Source of the DNA: Marthasterias glacialis
Taxonomy: Eukaryota > Echinodermata > Asteroidea > Forcipulatida > Asteriidae
DNA length: 64,000 bases
Direction of reading: 5' to 3'
NCBI GenBank assembly: GCA_911728455.2
Contig: OU452225.1
Span: forward strand, 16,156,731 to 16,220,730
In this document: positions 31,287 to 44,080 of the stretch, one piece after another
How positions within the stretch are numbered: position 1 is the first letter of the stretch
Layout: each line of letters begins with the position of its first letter
Notes under the pieces: model-generated
Databases searched by the model: none
Told to the model about the DNA's origin: nothing
The model's input: only the letters and a program-made list of their open reading frames with translations
Made by a program: the position numbers and the translations under genes

Positions 31287-32189
31287 GTAAAAAGATTCTG
31301 TCTATCATTGATTTAATTACGTCTTGCATAATTCTGTCTAACATAATTGGAGTTGCTTGTTCTTTTTTTAAATACTTTTATAAAATGTGCGTTGGATAAT
31401 TTTCGGGGACGCGCGCAATACAAATCCATAATTATTATTTTAACTATCAATATTAATAGTGATATTTGAAAACTCGACACAAATTTAAATGTTGATTGTT
31501 GGCTCATAAATATAAAAAGTCATCCTACCCCCCCCCCCTCCGCGCCCCCAGGTTGAAATTTTAGATTTGCTATCAAAATATCTGAATCGAATTGACGCTA
31601 CCAGGCGAAGCGGGCAGCTGAACTGACGCCACAGAATCTCACTTGAACTTAAAAGTGAATCTCACTTGGCTTAAAATTTTGCCCACACAAAACTGAAAAC
31701 CTAAACTATGAAATGATGAAAGAGTCGACATGTAACCCCCCTCCCGCCCCATCCTTGCAAAATGTTAAGTTTTTGACCCCCAAAAATCACGCTAGCAATA
31801 AAGAGTGCCCCTCCACCGGATATGGTAATTTTCATCACGATAATAGCCCCACAACTTTAAACCAAAATTGCCGCCATATCTGGCAGCCAACTTCGATTTT
31901 GTATTTTCAGCCTGTAATTAGGGGCGAACATCTATCATTTTTTTAACATTAGAATAGTTTTAGAATTGTAAATTCTTCTTTGTCAGACGAAATAATCATT
32001 ATGATTTTTCAACCAAGCCTTATCAATGTTCCCGATCTCTGACCATTTTGATTTTTTTTTGTGAAAAAGGCAAACAGTCAATCGTTTTTCAACGAAAACG
32101 GGAGACATTAATGGATTAACCCCCATCTTCGGTTATTAAAGTCGTTAAATTAGGTTGAAATATAAATATTGCCCTTATCAAATTATCAA
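31287..32189. other. Sequence between dispersed repeat and satellite
   Basis: No supported gene. Contains a C-rich tract near 31,530-31,550. From about 31,740 some phrases (TTTTTGACCCCC, CCAAAATTGCCGCCATATCTGG) faintly resemble the 312-bp satellite, perhaps a strongly decayed unit. Confidence 0.4.
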
Positions 32190-33013
32190 ATATCAAATTA
32201 ACCCTTTCCCAATACACAAACCAACTTCCGTGATATCTACTGTAGTATCAATTTCTGTTATAAAATTGCATTAACAATAACATTTTTTTGTCTAAATCTG
32301 CACATGGTCAAAGGTCGAATAATTAAATTTTTGACCCATTTTGAAAAGTGCCTTTCATGGAATCAGTCGATGCGGGCGGCTCTTCCGAGACGTGTCCAAC
32401 AAACTAGAGGTCCCAACTCGCGTTATTTCGGGAGCTAGTGAGCTTTTTCGGCCATCTTGATGACGTCAGAGTTGACCTAAATATTGCGATTTGCCCAAAT
32501 ATTGCGAAAGACCCCTTCCCCACACACAAACCCTCTTCAGTGATATCTACTCTATCATTTTCTATCATATAATCGCATAAAAATGTTTTGACCAAAATTG
32601 CCAGTGCTCACAGGGAGCTCCCTGTGAGAAATTTGTAATTTTTGACCCCTTTTGAAAAGTGGTTTTCATGGAATCGGTGGATGCGGGCGGCTCTCCCGAG
32701 ACGTGTCCAGCAAACTAGAGGTCCCAACTCGCGTTATTTCGGGAGCTAGCGAGCTTTTCCGGCCATCTTGGTGGCGTCAGAGTTGACCTAAATATTGCTA
32801 TTTGGCCAAATAGTGCGAATTGACCCCTTCCCCACACACAAACACTCTTCAGTGATATCTACTCTATCATTTTCTATCATAAAATCGCATAAAATCTTTT
32901 TGACCAAAATGGCGGGTGCTCACAGGGAGCTTTGTAATTTTTGACCCCTTTTGAAAAGTGGTTTTCATGGAATCAGTGGATGCGGGCGGCTCTCCCAAGA
33001 CGTGTCCAACAAA

Positions 33014-34216
33014 CTAGAGGTCCCAACTCGCGTTATTTCGGGAGCTAGCGAGCTTTTCCGGCCATATTGGTGACGTCAGAGTTGACCTAAATATTGCTAT
33101 TTGGCCAAATATTGCGAATTGACCCCTTCCCCACACACAAACCCTCTTCAGTGATATCTACTCTATCATTTTCTGTCATAAAATCGCATAAAAATTTTTT
33201 GGCCAAAATGGCGGGTGCTCACAGGGAGCTCCCTGTGAGAAATTTGTAATTTTTGACCCCTTTTGAAAAGTGGTTTTCATGGAATCAGTGGATGCGGGCG
33301 GCTCTCCCGAGACGTGTCCAACAAACTAGAGGTCCCAACTCGCGTTATTTCGGGAGCTAGCGAGCTTTTCCGGCCATCTTGGTGGCGTCAGAGTTGACCT
33401 AAATATTGCTATTTGCCCAAATATTGCGAATTGACCCCTTCCCCACACACAAACACTCTTCAGTGATATCTACTCTATCATAAAATCGCATAAAATTTTT
33501 TTGACCAAAATGGCGGGTGCTCACAGGGAGCTTTGTAATTTTTGACCCCTTTTGAAAAGTGGTTTTCATGGAATCAGTGGATGCGGGCGGCTCTCCCAAG
33601 ACGTGTCCAACAAACTAGAGGTCCCAACTCGCGTTATTTCGGGAGCTAGCGAGCTTTTCCGGCCATATTGGTGACGTCAGAGTTGACCTAAATATTGCTA
33701 TTTGGCCAAATATTGCGAATTGACCCCTTCCCCACACACAAACCCTCTTCAGTGATATCTACTCTATCATTTTCTGTCATAAAATCGCATAAAAAATTTT
33801 TGGCCAAAATGGCGGGTGCTCACAGGGAGCTCCCTGTGAGAAATTTGTAATTTTTGACCCCTTTTGAAAAGTGGTTTTCATGGAATCAGTGGATGCGGGC
33901 GGCTCTCCCGAGACGTGTCCAACAAACTAGAGGTCCCAACTCGCGTTATTTCGGGAGCTAGCGAGCTTTTCCGGCCATCTTGGTGGCGTCAGAGTTGACC
34001 TAAATATTGCTATTTGCCCAAATATTGCGAATTGACCCCTTCCCCACACACAAACACTCTTCAGTGATATCTACTCTATCATAAAATCGCATAAAATTTT
34101 TTTGACCAAAATGGCGGGTGCTCACAGGGAGCTTTGTAATTTTTGACCCCTTTTGAAAAGTGGTTTTCATGGAATCAGTGGATGCGGGCGGCTCTCCCAA
34201 GACGTGTCCAACAAAC
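33014..34216. repeat. 601-bp dimer higher-order repeat at the satellite's left edge
   Basis: Two consecutive 601-bp blocks (33,014-33,614 and 33,615-34,215), each a 312-bp unit plus a 289-bp unit. In the short unit the palindrome's right half and a nearby stretch are deleted (CAGGGAGCTTTGTAATTTTT). The blocks are nearly identical; one visible difference is in the A/T run near 33,190 versus 33,791. Confidence 0.88.
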
Positions 34217-37200
34217 TAGAGGTCCCAACTCGCGTTATTTCGGGAGCTAGCGAGCTTTTCCGGCCATATTGGTGACGTCAGAGTTGACCTAAATATTGCT
34301 ATTTGGCCAAATATTGCGAATTGACCCCTTCCCCACACACAAACCCTCTTCAGTGATATCTACTCTATCATTTTCTATCATAAAATCGCATACAAATTTT
34401 TTGACCAAAATGGCGGGTGCTCACAGGGAGCTCCCTGTGAGAAATTTGAAATTTTTGACCCCTTTTGAAAAGTGCTTTTCATGGAATCAGTGGATGCGGG
34501 CGGCTCTTCGGAGACGTGTCCAACAAACTAGAGGTCCCAACTCGCGTTATTTCGGGAGCAAGCGAGCCTTTCCGGCCATCTTGATGACGTCAGAGTTGAC
34601 CTAAATATTGCTATTTGGCCAAATATTGCGAATTGACCCCTTCCCCACACACAAACCCTCTTCAGTGATATCTACTCTATCATTTTCTATCATAAAATCG
34701 CATAAAAATTTTTGACCAAAATGGCGGGTGCTCACAGGGAGCTCCCTGTGAGAAATTTGTAATTTTTGACCCCTTTTGAAAAGTGCTTTTCATGGAATCA
34801 GTGGATGCGGGCGGCTCTTCGGAGACGTGTCCAACAAACTAGAGGTCCCAACTCGCGTTATTTCGGGAGCTAGCGAGCTTTTCCGGCCATCTTGATGACG
34901 TCAGAGTTGACCTAAATATTGCTATTTGGCCAAATATTGCGAAATGACCCCTTCCCCACACACAAACCCTCTTCAGTGATATCTACTCTATCATTTTCTA
35001 TCATAAATTCGCATAAAATTTTTTTGACCAAAATGGCGGGTGCTCACAGGGAGCTCCCTGTGAGAAATTTGTAATTTTTGACCCCTTTTGAAAAGTGCTT
35101 TTCATGGAATCAGTGCATGCGGGCGGCTCTTCGGAGACGTGTCCAACAAACTAGAGGTCCCAACTCGCGTTATTTCGGGAGCTAGCGAGCTTTTCCGGCC
35201 ATCTTGATGACGTCAGAGTTGACCTAAATATTGCTATTTGGCCAAATATTGCGAATTGACCCCTTCCCCACACACAAACCCTCTTCAGTGATATCTACTC
35301 TATCATTTTCTGTCATAAAATCGCATGAAATTTTTTTGACCAAAATGGCGGGTGCTCACAGGGAGCTCCCTGTGAGAAATTTGTAATTTTTGACCCCTTT
35401 TGAAAAGTGCTTTTCATGGAATCAGTGGATGCGGGCGGCTCTTCCGAGACGTGTCCAACAAACTAGAGGTCCCAACTCGCGTTATTTCGGGAGCTAGCGA
35501 GCTTTTCCGGCCATCTTGATGACGTCAGAGTTGACCTAAATATTGCTATTTGGCCAAATATTGCGAATTGACCCCTTCCCCACACACAAACCCTCTTCAG
35601 TGATATCTATTCTATCATTTTCTATCATAAAATCGCATAAAATTTTTTTGACCAAAATGGCGGGTGCTCACAGGGAGCTCCCTGTGAGAAATTTGTAATT
35701 TTTGACCCCTTTTGAAAAGTGCTTTTCATGGGAATCAGTGGATGCGGGCGGCTCTTCGGAGACGTGTCCAACAAACTAGAGGTCCCAACTCGCGTTATTT
35801 CGGGAGCTAGCGAGCTTTTCCGGCCATCTTGATGACGTCAGAGTTGACCTAAATATTGCTATTTGGCCAAATATTGCGAATTGACCCCTTCCCCACACAC
35901 AAACCCTCTTCAGTGATATCTACTCTATCATTTTCTGTCATAAAATCGCATGAAATTTTTTGACCAAAATGGCGGGTGCTCACAGGGAGCTCCCTGTGAG
36001 AAATTTGTAATTTTTGACCCCTTTTGAAAAGTGCTTTTCATGGAATCAGTGGATGCGGGCGGCTCTTCGGAGACGTGTCCAACAAACTAGAGGTCCCAAC
36101 TCGCGTTATTTCGGGAGCTAGCGAGCTTTTCCGGCCATCTTGATGACGTCAGAGTTGACCTAAATATTGCTATTTGGCCAATAATTGCGAATTGACCCCT
36201 TCCCCACACACAAACCCTCTTCAGTGATATCTACTCTATCATTTTCTATCATAAAATCGCATAAAATTTTTTTGACCAAAATGGCGGGTGCTCACAGGGA
36301 GCTCCCTGTCAGAAATTTGTTATTTTTGACCCCTTTTAAAAAGTGCTTTTCATGGGAATCAGTGGATGCGGGCGGCTCTTCGGAGACGTGTCCAACAAAC
36401 TAGAGGTCCCAACTCGCGTTATTTCGGGAGCTAGCGAGCTTTTCCGGCCATCTTGATGACGTCAGAGTTGACCTAAATATTGCTATTTGGCCAAATATTG
36501 CGAATTGACCCCTTCCCCACACACAAACCCTCTTCAGTGATATCTACTCTATCATTTTCTGTCATAAAATCGCATGAAATTTTTTTGACCAAAATGGCGG
36601 GTGCTCACAGGGAGCTCCCTGTGAGAAATTTGTAATTTTTGACCCCTTTTGAAAAGTGCTTTTCATGGAATCAGTGGATGCCGGCGGCACTTCCGAGACG
36701 TGTCCAACAAACTAGAGGTCCCAACTCGCGTTATTTCGGGAGCTAGCGAGCTTTTCTGCCATCTTGATGACGTCAGAGTTGACCTAAATATTACTATTTG
36801 GCCAAATATTGCGAATTGACCCCTTCCCCACACACAAACCCTCTTCAGTGATATCTACTCTATCATTTTCTATCATAAAATCGCATAAAATTTTTTTGAC
36901 CAAAATGGCGGGTGCTCACAGGGAGCTCCCTGTGAGAAATTTGTAATTTTTGACCCCTTTTGAAAAGTGCTTTTCATGGAATCAGTGGATGCGGGCGGCT
37001 CTTCGGAGACGTGTCCAACAAACTAGAGGTCCCAACTCGCGTTATTTCGGGAGCTAGCGAGCTTTTCCGGCCATCTTGATGACGTCAGAGTTGACCTAAA
37101 TATTGCTATTTGGCCAAATATTGCGAATTGACCCCTTCCCCACACACAAACCCTCTTCAGTGATATCTACTCTATCATTTTCTATCATAAAATCGCATGA

Positions 37201-40200
37201 AAAATTTTTGACCAAAATGGCGGGTGCTCACAGGGAGCTCCCTGTGAGAAATTTGTAATTTTTGACCCCTTTTGAAAAGTGCTTTTCATGGAATCAGTGG
37301 ATGCGGGCGGCTCTTCGGAGACGTGTCCAACAAACTAGAGGTCCCAACTCGCGTTATTTCGGGAGCTAGCGAGCTTTTCCGGCCATCTTGATGACGTCAG
37401 AGTTGACCTAAATATTGCTATTTGGCCAAATATTGCGAATTGACCCCTTCCCCACACACAAACCCTCTTCAGTGATATCTACTCTATCATTTTCTATCAT
37501 AAATTCGTATAAAAATTTTTTGACCAAAATGGCGGGTGCTCACAGGGAGCTCCCTGTGAGAAATTTGTAATTTTTGACCCCTTTTGAAAAGTGCTTTTCA
37601 TGGAATCAGTGGATGCGGGCGGCTCTTCGGAGACGTGTCCAACAAACTAGAGGTCCCAACTCGCGTTATTTCGGGAGCTAGCGAGCTTTTCCGGCCATCT
37701 TGATGACGTCAGAGTTGACCTAAATATTGCTATTTGGCCAAATATTGCGAATTGACCCCTTCCCCACACACAAACCCTCTTCAGTGATATCTACTCTATC
37801 ATTTTCTGTCATAAAATCGCATGAAATTTTTTTGACCAAAATGGCGGGTGCTCACAGGGAGCTCACTGTGAGAAATTTGTAATTTTTGACCCCTTTTGAA
37901 AAGTGTTTTTCATGGAATCAGTGGATGCGGGCGGCTCTTCCGAGACGTGTCCAACAAACTAGAGGTCCCAACTCGCGTTATTTCGGGAGCTAGCGAGCTT
38001 TTCCGGCCATCTTGATGACGTCAGAGTTGACCTAAATATTGCTATTTGGCCAAATATTGCGAATTGACCCCTTCCCCACACACAAACCCTCTTCAGTGAT
38101 ATCTATTCTATCATTTTCTATCATAAAATCGCATAACATTTTTTTGACCAAAATGGCGGGTGCTCACAGGGAGCTCCCTGTGAGAAATTTGTAATTTTTG
38201 ACCCCTTTTGAAAAGTGCTTTTCATGGGAATCAGTGGATGCGGGCGGCTCTTCGGAGACGTGTCCAACAAACTAGAGGTCCCAACTCGCGTTATTTCGGG
38301 AGCTAGCGAGCTTTTCCGGCCATCTTGATGACGTCAGAGTTGACCTAAATATTGCTATTTGGCCAATAATTGCGAATTGACCCCTTCCCCACACACAAAC
38401 CCTCTTCAGTGATATCTACTCTATCATTTTCTATCATAAAATCGCATAAAATTTTTTTGACCAAAATGGCGGGTGCTCACAGGGAGCTCCCTGTCAGAAA
38501 TTTGTTATTTTTGACCCCTTTTAAAAAGTGCTTTTCATGGGAATCAGTGGATGCGGGCGGCTCTTCGGAGACGTGTCCAACAAACTAGAGGTCCCAACTC
38601 GCGTTATTTCGGGAGCTAGCGAGCTTTTCCGGCCATCTTGATGACGTCAGAGTTGACCTAAATATTGCTATTTGGCCAAATATTGCGAATTGACCCCTTC
38701 CCCACACACAAACCCTCTTCAGTGATATCTACTCTATCATTTTCTGTCATAAAATCGCATGAAATTTTTTTGACCAAAATGGCGGGTGCTCACAGGGAGC
38801 TCCCTGTGAGAAATTTGTAATTTTTGACCCCTTTTGAAAAGTGCTTTTCATGGAATCAGTGGATGCCGGCGGCTCTTCCGAGACGTGTCCAACAAACTAG
38901 AGGTCCCAACTCGCGTTATTTCGGGAGCTAGCGAGCTTTTCTGCCATCTTGATGACGTCAGAGTTGACCTAAATATTGCTATTTGGCCAAATATTGCGAA
39001 TTGACCCCTTCCCCACACACAAACCCTCTTCAGTGATATCTACTCTATGATTTTCTATCATAAAATCGCATGAAAAATTTTTGACCAAAATGGCGGGTGC
39101 TCACAGGGAGCTCCCTGTGAGAAATTTGTAATTTTTGACCCCTTTTGAAAAGTGCTTTTCATGGAATCAGTGGATGCGGGCGGCTCTTCGGAGACGTGTC
39201 CAACAAACTAGAGGTCCCAACTCGCGTTATTTCGGGAGCTAGCGAGCTTTTCCGGCCATCTTGATGACGTCAGAGTTGACCTAAATATTGCTATTTGGCC
39301 AAATATTGCGAATTGACCCCTTCCCCACACACAAACCCTCTTCAGTGATATCTACTCTATCATTTTCTATCATAAATTCGCATAAAAAATTTTTGACCAA
39401 AATGGCGGGTGCTCACAGGGAGCTCCCTGTGAGAAATTTGTAATTTTTGACCCCTTTTGAAAAGTGCTTTTCATGGAATCAGTGGATGCGGGCGGCTCTT
39501 CGGAGACGTGTCCAACAAACTAGAGGTCCCAACTCGCGTTATTTCGGGAGCTAGCGAGCTTTTCCGGCCATCTTGATGACGTCAGAGTTGACCTAAATAT
39601 TGCTATTTGGCCAAATATTGCGAATTGACCCCTTCCCCACACACAAACCCTCTTCAGTGATATCTACTCTATCATTTTCTGTCATAAAATCGCATGAAAT
39701 TTTTTTGACCAAAATGGCGGGTGCTCACAGGGAGCTCCCTGTGAGAAATTTGTAATTTTTGACCCCTTTTGAAAAGTGCTTTTCATGGAATCAGTGGATG
39801 CGGGCGGCTCTTCCGAGACGTGTCCAACAAACTAGAGGTCCCAACTCGCGTTATTTCGGGAGCTAGCGAGCTTTTCCGGCCATCTTGATGACGTCAGAGT
39901 TGACCTAAATATTGCTATTTGGCCAAATATTGCGAATTGACCCCTTCCCCACACACAAACCCTCTTCAGTGATATCTATTCTATCATTTTCTATCATAAA
40001 ATCGTATAAAATTTTTTTGACCAAAATGGCGGGTGCTCACAGGGAGCTCCCTGTGAGAAATTTGTAATTTTTGACCCCTTTTGAAAAGTGCTTTTCATGG
40101 GAATCAGTGGATGCGGGCGGCTCTTCGGAGACGTGTCCAACAAACTAGAGGTCCCAACTCGCGTTATTTCGGGAGCTAGCGAGCTTTTCCGGCCATCTTG

Positions 40201-40639
40201 ATGACGTCAGAGTTGACCTAAATATTGCTATTTGGCCAAATATTGCGAATTGACCCCTTCCCCACACACAAACCCTCTTCAGTGATATCTACTCTATCAT
40301 TTTCTGTCATAAAATCGCATGAAATTTTTTTGACCAAAATGGCGGGTGCTCACAGGGAGCTCCCTGTGAGAAATTTGTAATTTTTGACCCCTTTTGAAAA
40401 GTGCTTTTCATGGAATCAGTGGATGCGGGCGGCTCTTCCGAGACGTGTCCAACAAACTAGAGGTCCCAACTCGCGTTATTTCGGGAGCTAGCGAGCTTTT
40501 CCGGCCATCTTGATGACGTCAGAGTTGACCTAAATATTGCTATTTGGCCAAATATTGCGAATTGACCCCTTCCCCACACACAAACCCTCTTCAGTGATAT
40601 CTATTCTATCATTTTCTATCATAAAATCGCATAAAATTT

Positions 40640-43600
40640 TTTTGACCAAAATGGCGGGTTTCCCTGTGAGAAATTTGTAATTTTTGACCCCTTTTGAAAA
40701 GTGCTTTTCATGGGAATCAGTGGATGCGGGCGGCTCTTCGGAGACGTGTCCAACAAACTAGAGGTCCCAACTCGCGTTATTTCGGGAGCTAGCGAGCTTT
40801 TCCGGCCATCTTGATGACGTCAGAGTTGACCTAAATATTGCTATTTGGCCAAATATTGCGAATTGACCCCTTCCCCACACACAAACCCTCTTCAGTGATA
40901 TCTACTCTATCATTTTCTGTCATAAAATCGCATGAAATTTTTTGACCAAAATGGCGGGTGCTCACAGGGAGCTCCCTGTGAGAAATTTGTAATTTTTGAC
41001 CCCTTTTGAAAAGTGCTTTTCATGGAATCAGTGGATGCGGGCGGCTCTTCGGAGACGTGTCCAACAAACTAGAGGTCCCAACTCGCGTTATTTCGGGAGC
41101 TAGCGAGCTTTTCCGGCCATCTTGATGACGTCAGAGTTGACCTAAATATTGCTATTTGGCCAAATATTGCGAATTGACCCCTTCCCCACACACAAACCCT
41201 CTTCAGTGATATCTACTCTATCATTTTCTATCATAAAATCGCATGAAATTTTTTTGACCAAAATGGCGGGTGCTCACAGGGAGCTCCCTGTGAGAAATTT
41301 GTTATTTTTGACCCCTTTTAAAAAGTGCTTTTCATGGGAATCAGTGGATGCGGGCGGCTCTTCGGAGACGTGTCCAACAAACTAGAGGTCCCAACTCGCG
41401 TTATTTCGGGAGCTAGCGAGCTTTTCCGGCCATCTTGATGACGTCAGAGTTGACCTAAATATTGCTATTTGGCCAAATATTGCGAATTGACCCCTTCCCC
41501 ACACACAAACCCTCTTCAGTGATATCTACTCTATCATTTTCTGTCATAAAATCGCATGAAATTTTTTTGACCAAAATGGCGGGTGCTCACAGGGAGCTCC
41601 CTGTGAGAAATTTGTAATTTTTGACCCCTTTTGAAAAGTGCTTTTCATGGAATCAGTGGATGCGGGCGGCTCTTCCGAGACGTGTCCAACAAACTAGAGG
41701 TCCCAACTCGCGTTATTTCGGGAGCTAGCGAGCTTTTCCGGCCATCTTGATGACGTCAGAGTTGACCTAAATATTGCTATTTGGCCAAATATTGCGAATT
41801 GACCCCTTCCCCACACACAAACCCTCTTCAGTGATATCTACTCTATCATTTTCTGTCATAAAATCGCATGAAATTTTTTTGACCAAAATGGCGGGTGCTC
41901 ACAGGGAGCTCCCTGTGAGAAATTTGTAATTTTTGACCCCTTTTGAAAAGTGCTTTTCATGGAATCAGTGGATGCGGGCGGCTCTTCCGAGACGTGTCCA
42001 ACAAACTAGAGGTCCCAACTCGCGTTATTTCGGGAGCTAGCGAGCTTTTCCGGCCATCTTGATGACGTCAGAGTTGACCTAAATATTGCTATTTGGCCAA
42101 ATATTGCGAATTGACCCCTTCCCCACACACAAACCCTCTTCAGTGATATCTATTCTATCATTTTCTATCATAAAATCGCATAAAATTTTTTTGACCAAAA
42201 TGGCGGGTTTCCCTGTGAGAAATTTGTAATTTTTGACCCCTTTTGAAAAGTGCTTTTCATGGAATCAGTGGATGCGGGCGGCTCTTCGGAGACGTGTCCA
42301 ACAAACTAGAGGTCCCAACTCGCGTTATTTCGGGAGCTAGCGAGCTTTTCCGGCCATCTTGATGACGTCAGAGTTGACCTAAATATTGCTATTTGGCCAA
42401 ATATTGCGAATTGACCCCTTCCCCACACACAAACCCTCTTCAGTGATATCTACTCTATCATTTTCTGTCATAAAATCGCATGAAATTTTTTTGACCAAAA
42501 TGGCGGGTGCTCACAGGGAGCTCCCTGTGAGAAATTTGTAATTTTTGACCCCTTTTGAAAAGTGCTTTTCATGGGAATCAGTGGATGCGGGCGGCTCTTC
42601 CGAGACGTGTCCAACAAACTAGAGGTCCCAACTCGCGTTATTTCGGGAGCTAGCGAGCTTTTCCGGCCATCTTGATGACGTCAGAGTTGACCTAAATATT
42701 GCTATTTGGCCAAATATTGCGAATTGACCCCTTCCCCACACACAAACCCTCTTCAGTGATATCTACTCTATCATTTTCTGTCATAAAATCGCATGAAATT
42801 TTTTGACCAAAATGGCGGGTGCTCACAGGGAGCTCCCTGTGAGAAATTTGTAATTTTTGACCCCTTTTGAAAAGTGCTTTTCATGGAATCAGTGGATGCG
42901 GGCGGCTCTTCGGAGACGTGTCCAACAAACTAGAGGTCCCAACTCGCGTTATTTCGGGAGCTAGCGAGCTTTTCCGGCCATCTTGATGACGTCAGAGTTG
43001 ACCTAAATATTGCTATTTGCCCAAATATTGCGAATTGACCCCTTCCTCACACACAAACCCTCTTCAGTGATATCTACTCTATCATTTTCTATCATAAAAT
43101 CGCATGAAATTTTTTTGACCAAAATGGCGGGTGCTCACAGGGAGCTCCCTGTGAGAAATTTGTTATTTTTGACCCCTTTTAAAAAGTGCTTTTCATGGGA
43201 ATCAGTGGATGCGGGCGGCTCTTCGGAGACGTGTCCAACAAACTAGAGGTCCCAACTCGCGTTATTTCGGGAGCTAGCGAGCTTTTCCGGCCATCTTGAT
43301 GACGTCAGAGTTGACCTAAATATTGCTATTTGGCCAAATATTGCGAATTGACCCCTTCCCCACACACAAACCCTCTTCAGTGATATCTACTCTATCATTT
43401 TCTGTCATAAAATCGCATGAAATTTTTTTGACCAAAATGGCGGGTGCTCACAGGGAGCTCCCTGTGAGAAATTTGTAATTTTTGACCCCTTTTGAAAAGT
43501 GCTTTTCATGGAATCAGTGGATGCGGGCGGCTCTTCCGAGACGTGTCCAACAAACTAGAGGTCCCAACTCGCGTTATTTCGGGAGCTAGCGAGCTTTTCC

Positions 43601-44080
43601 GGCCATCTTGATGACGTCAGAGTTGACCTAAATATTGCTATTTGGCCAAATATTGCGAATTGACCCCTTCCCCACACACAAACCCTCTTCAGTGATATCT
43701 ACTCTATCATTTTCTGTCATAAAATCGCATGAAATTTTTTTGACCAAAATGGCGGGTGCTCACAGGGAGCTCCCTGTGAGAAATTTGTAATTTTTGACCC
43801 CTTTTGAAAAGTGCTTTTCATGGAATCAGTGGATGCGGGCGGCTCTTCCGAGACGTGTCCAACAAACTAGAGGTCCCAACTCGCGTTATTTCGGGAGCTA
43901 GCGAGCTTTTCCGGCCATCTTGATGACGTCAGAGTTGACCTAAATATTGCTATTTGGCCAAATATTGCGAATTGACCCCTTCCCCACACACAAACCCTCT
44001 TCAGTGATATCTACTCTATCATTTTCTATCATAAAATCGCATAAAATTTTTTTGACCAAAATGGCGGGTTTCCCTGTGAG
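40640..44080. repeat. Higher-order block marked by palindrome-deleted units
   Basis: Units with GGCGGGTTTCCCTGTGAG, lacking the left half of the palindrome, recur at 40,656, 42,205 and 44,066. Spacings are 1,549 bp (about five units) and 1,861 bp (1,549 plus one 312-bp unit). The unit variants between them recur in the same order, showing copying of multi-unit blocks. Confidence 0.85.
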
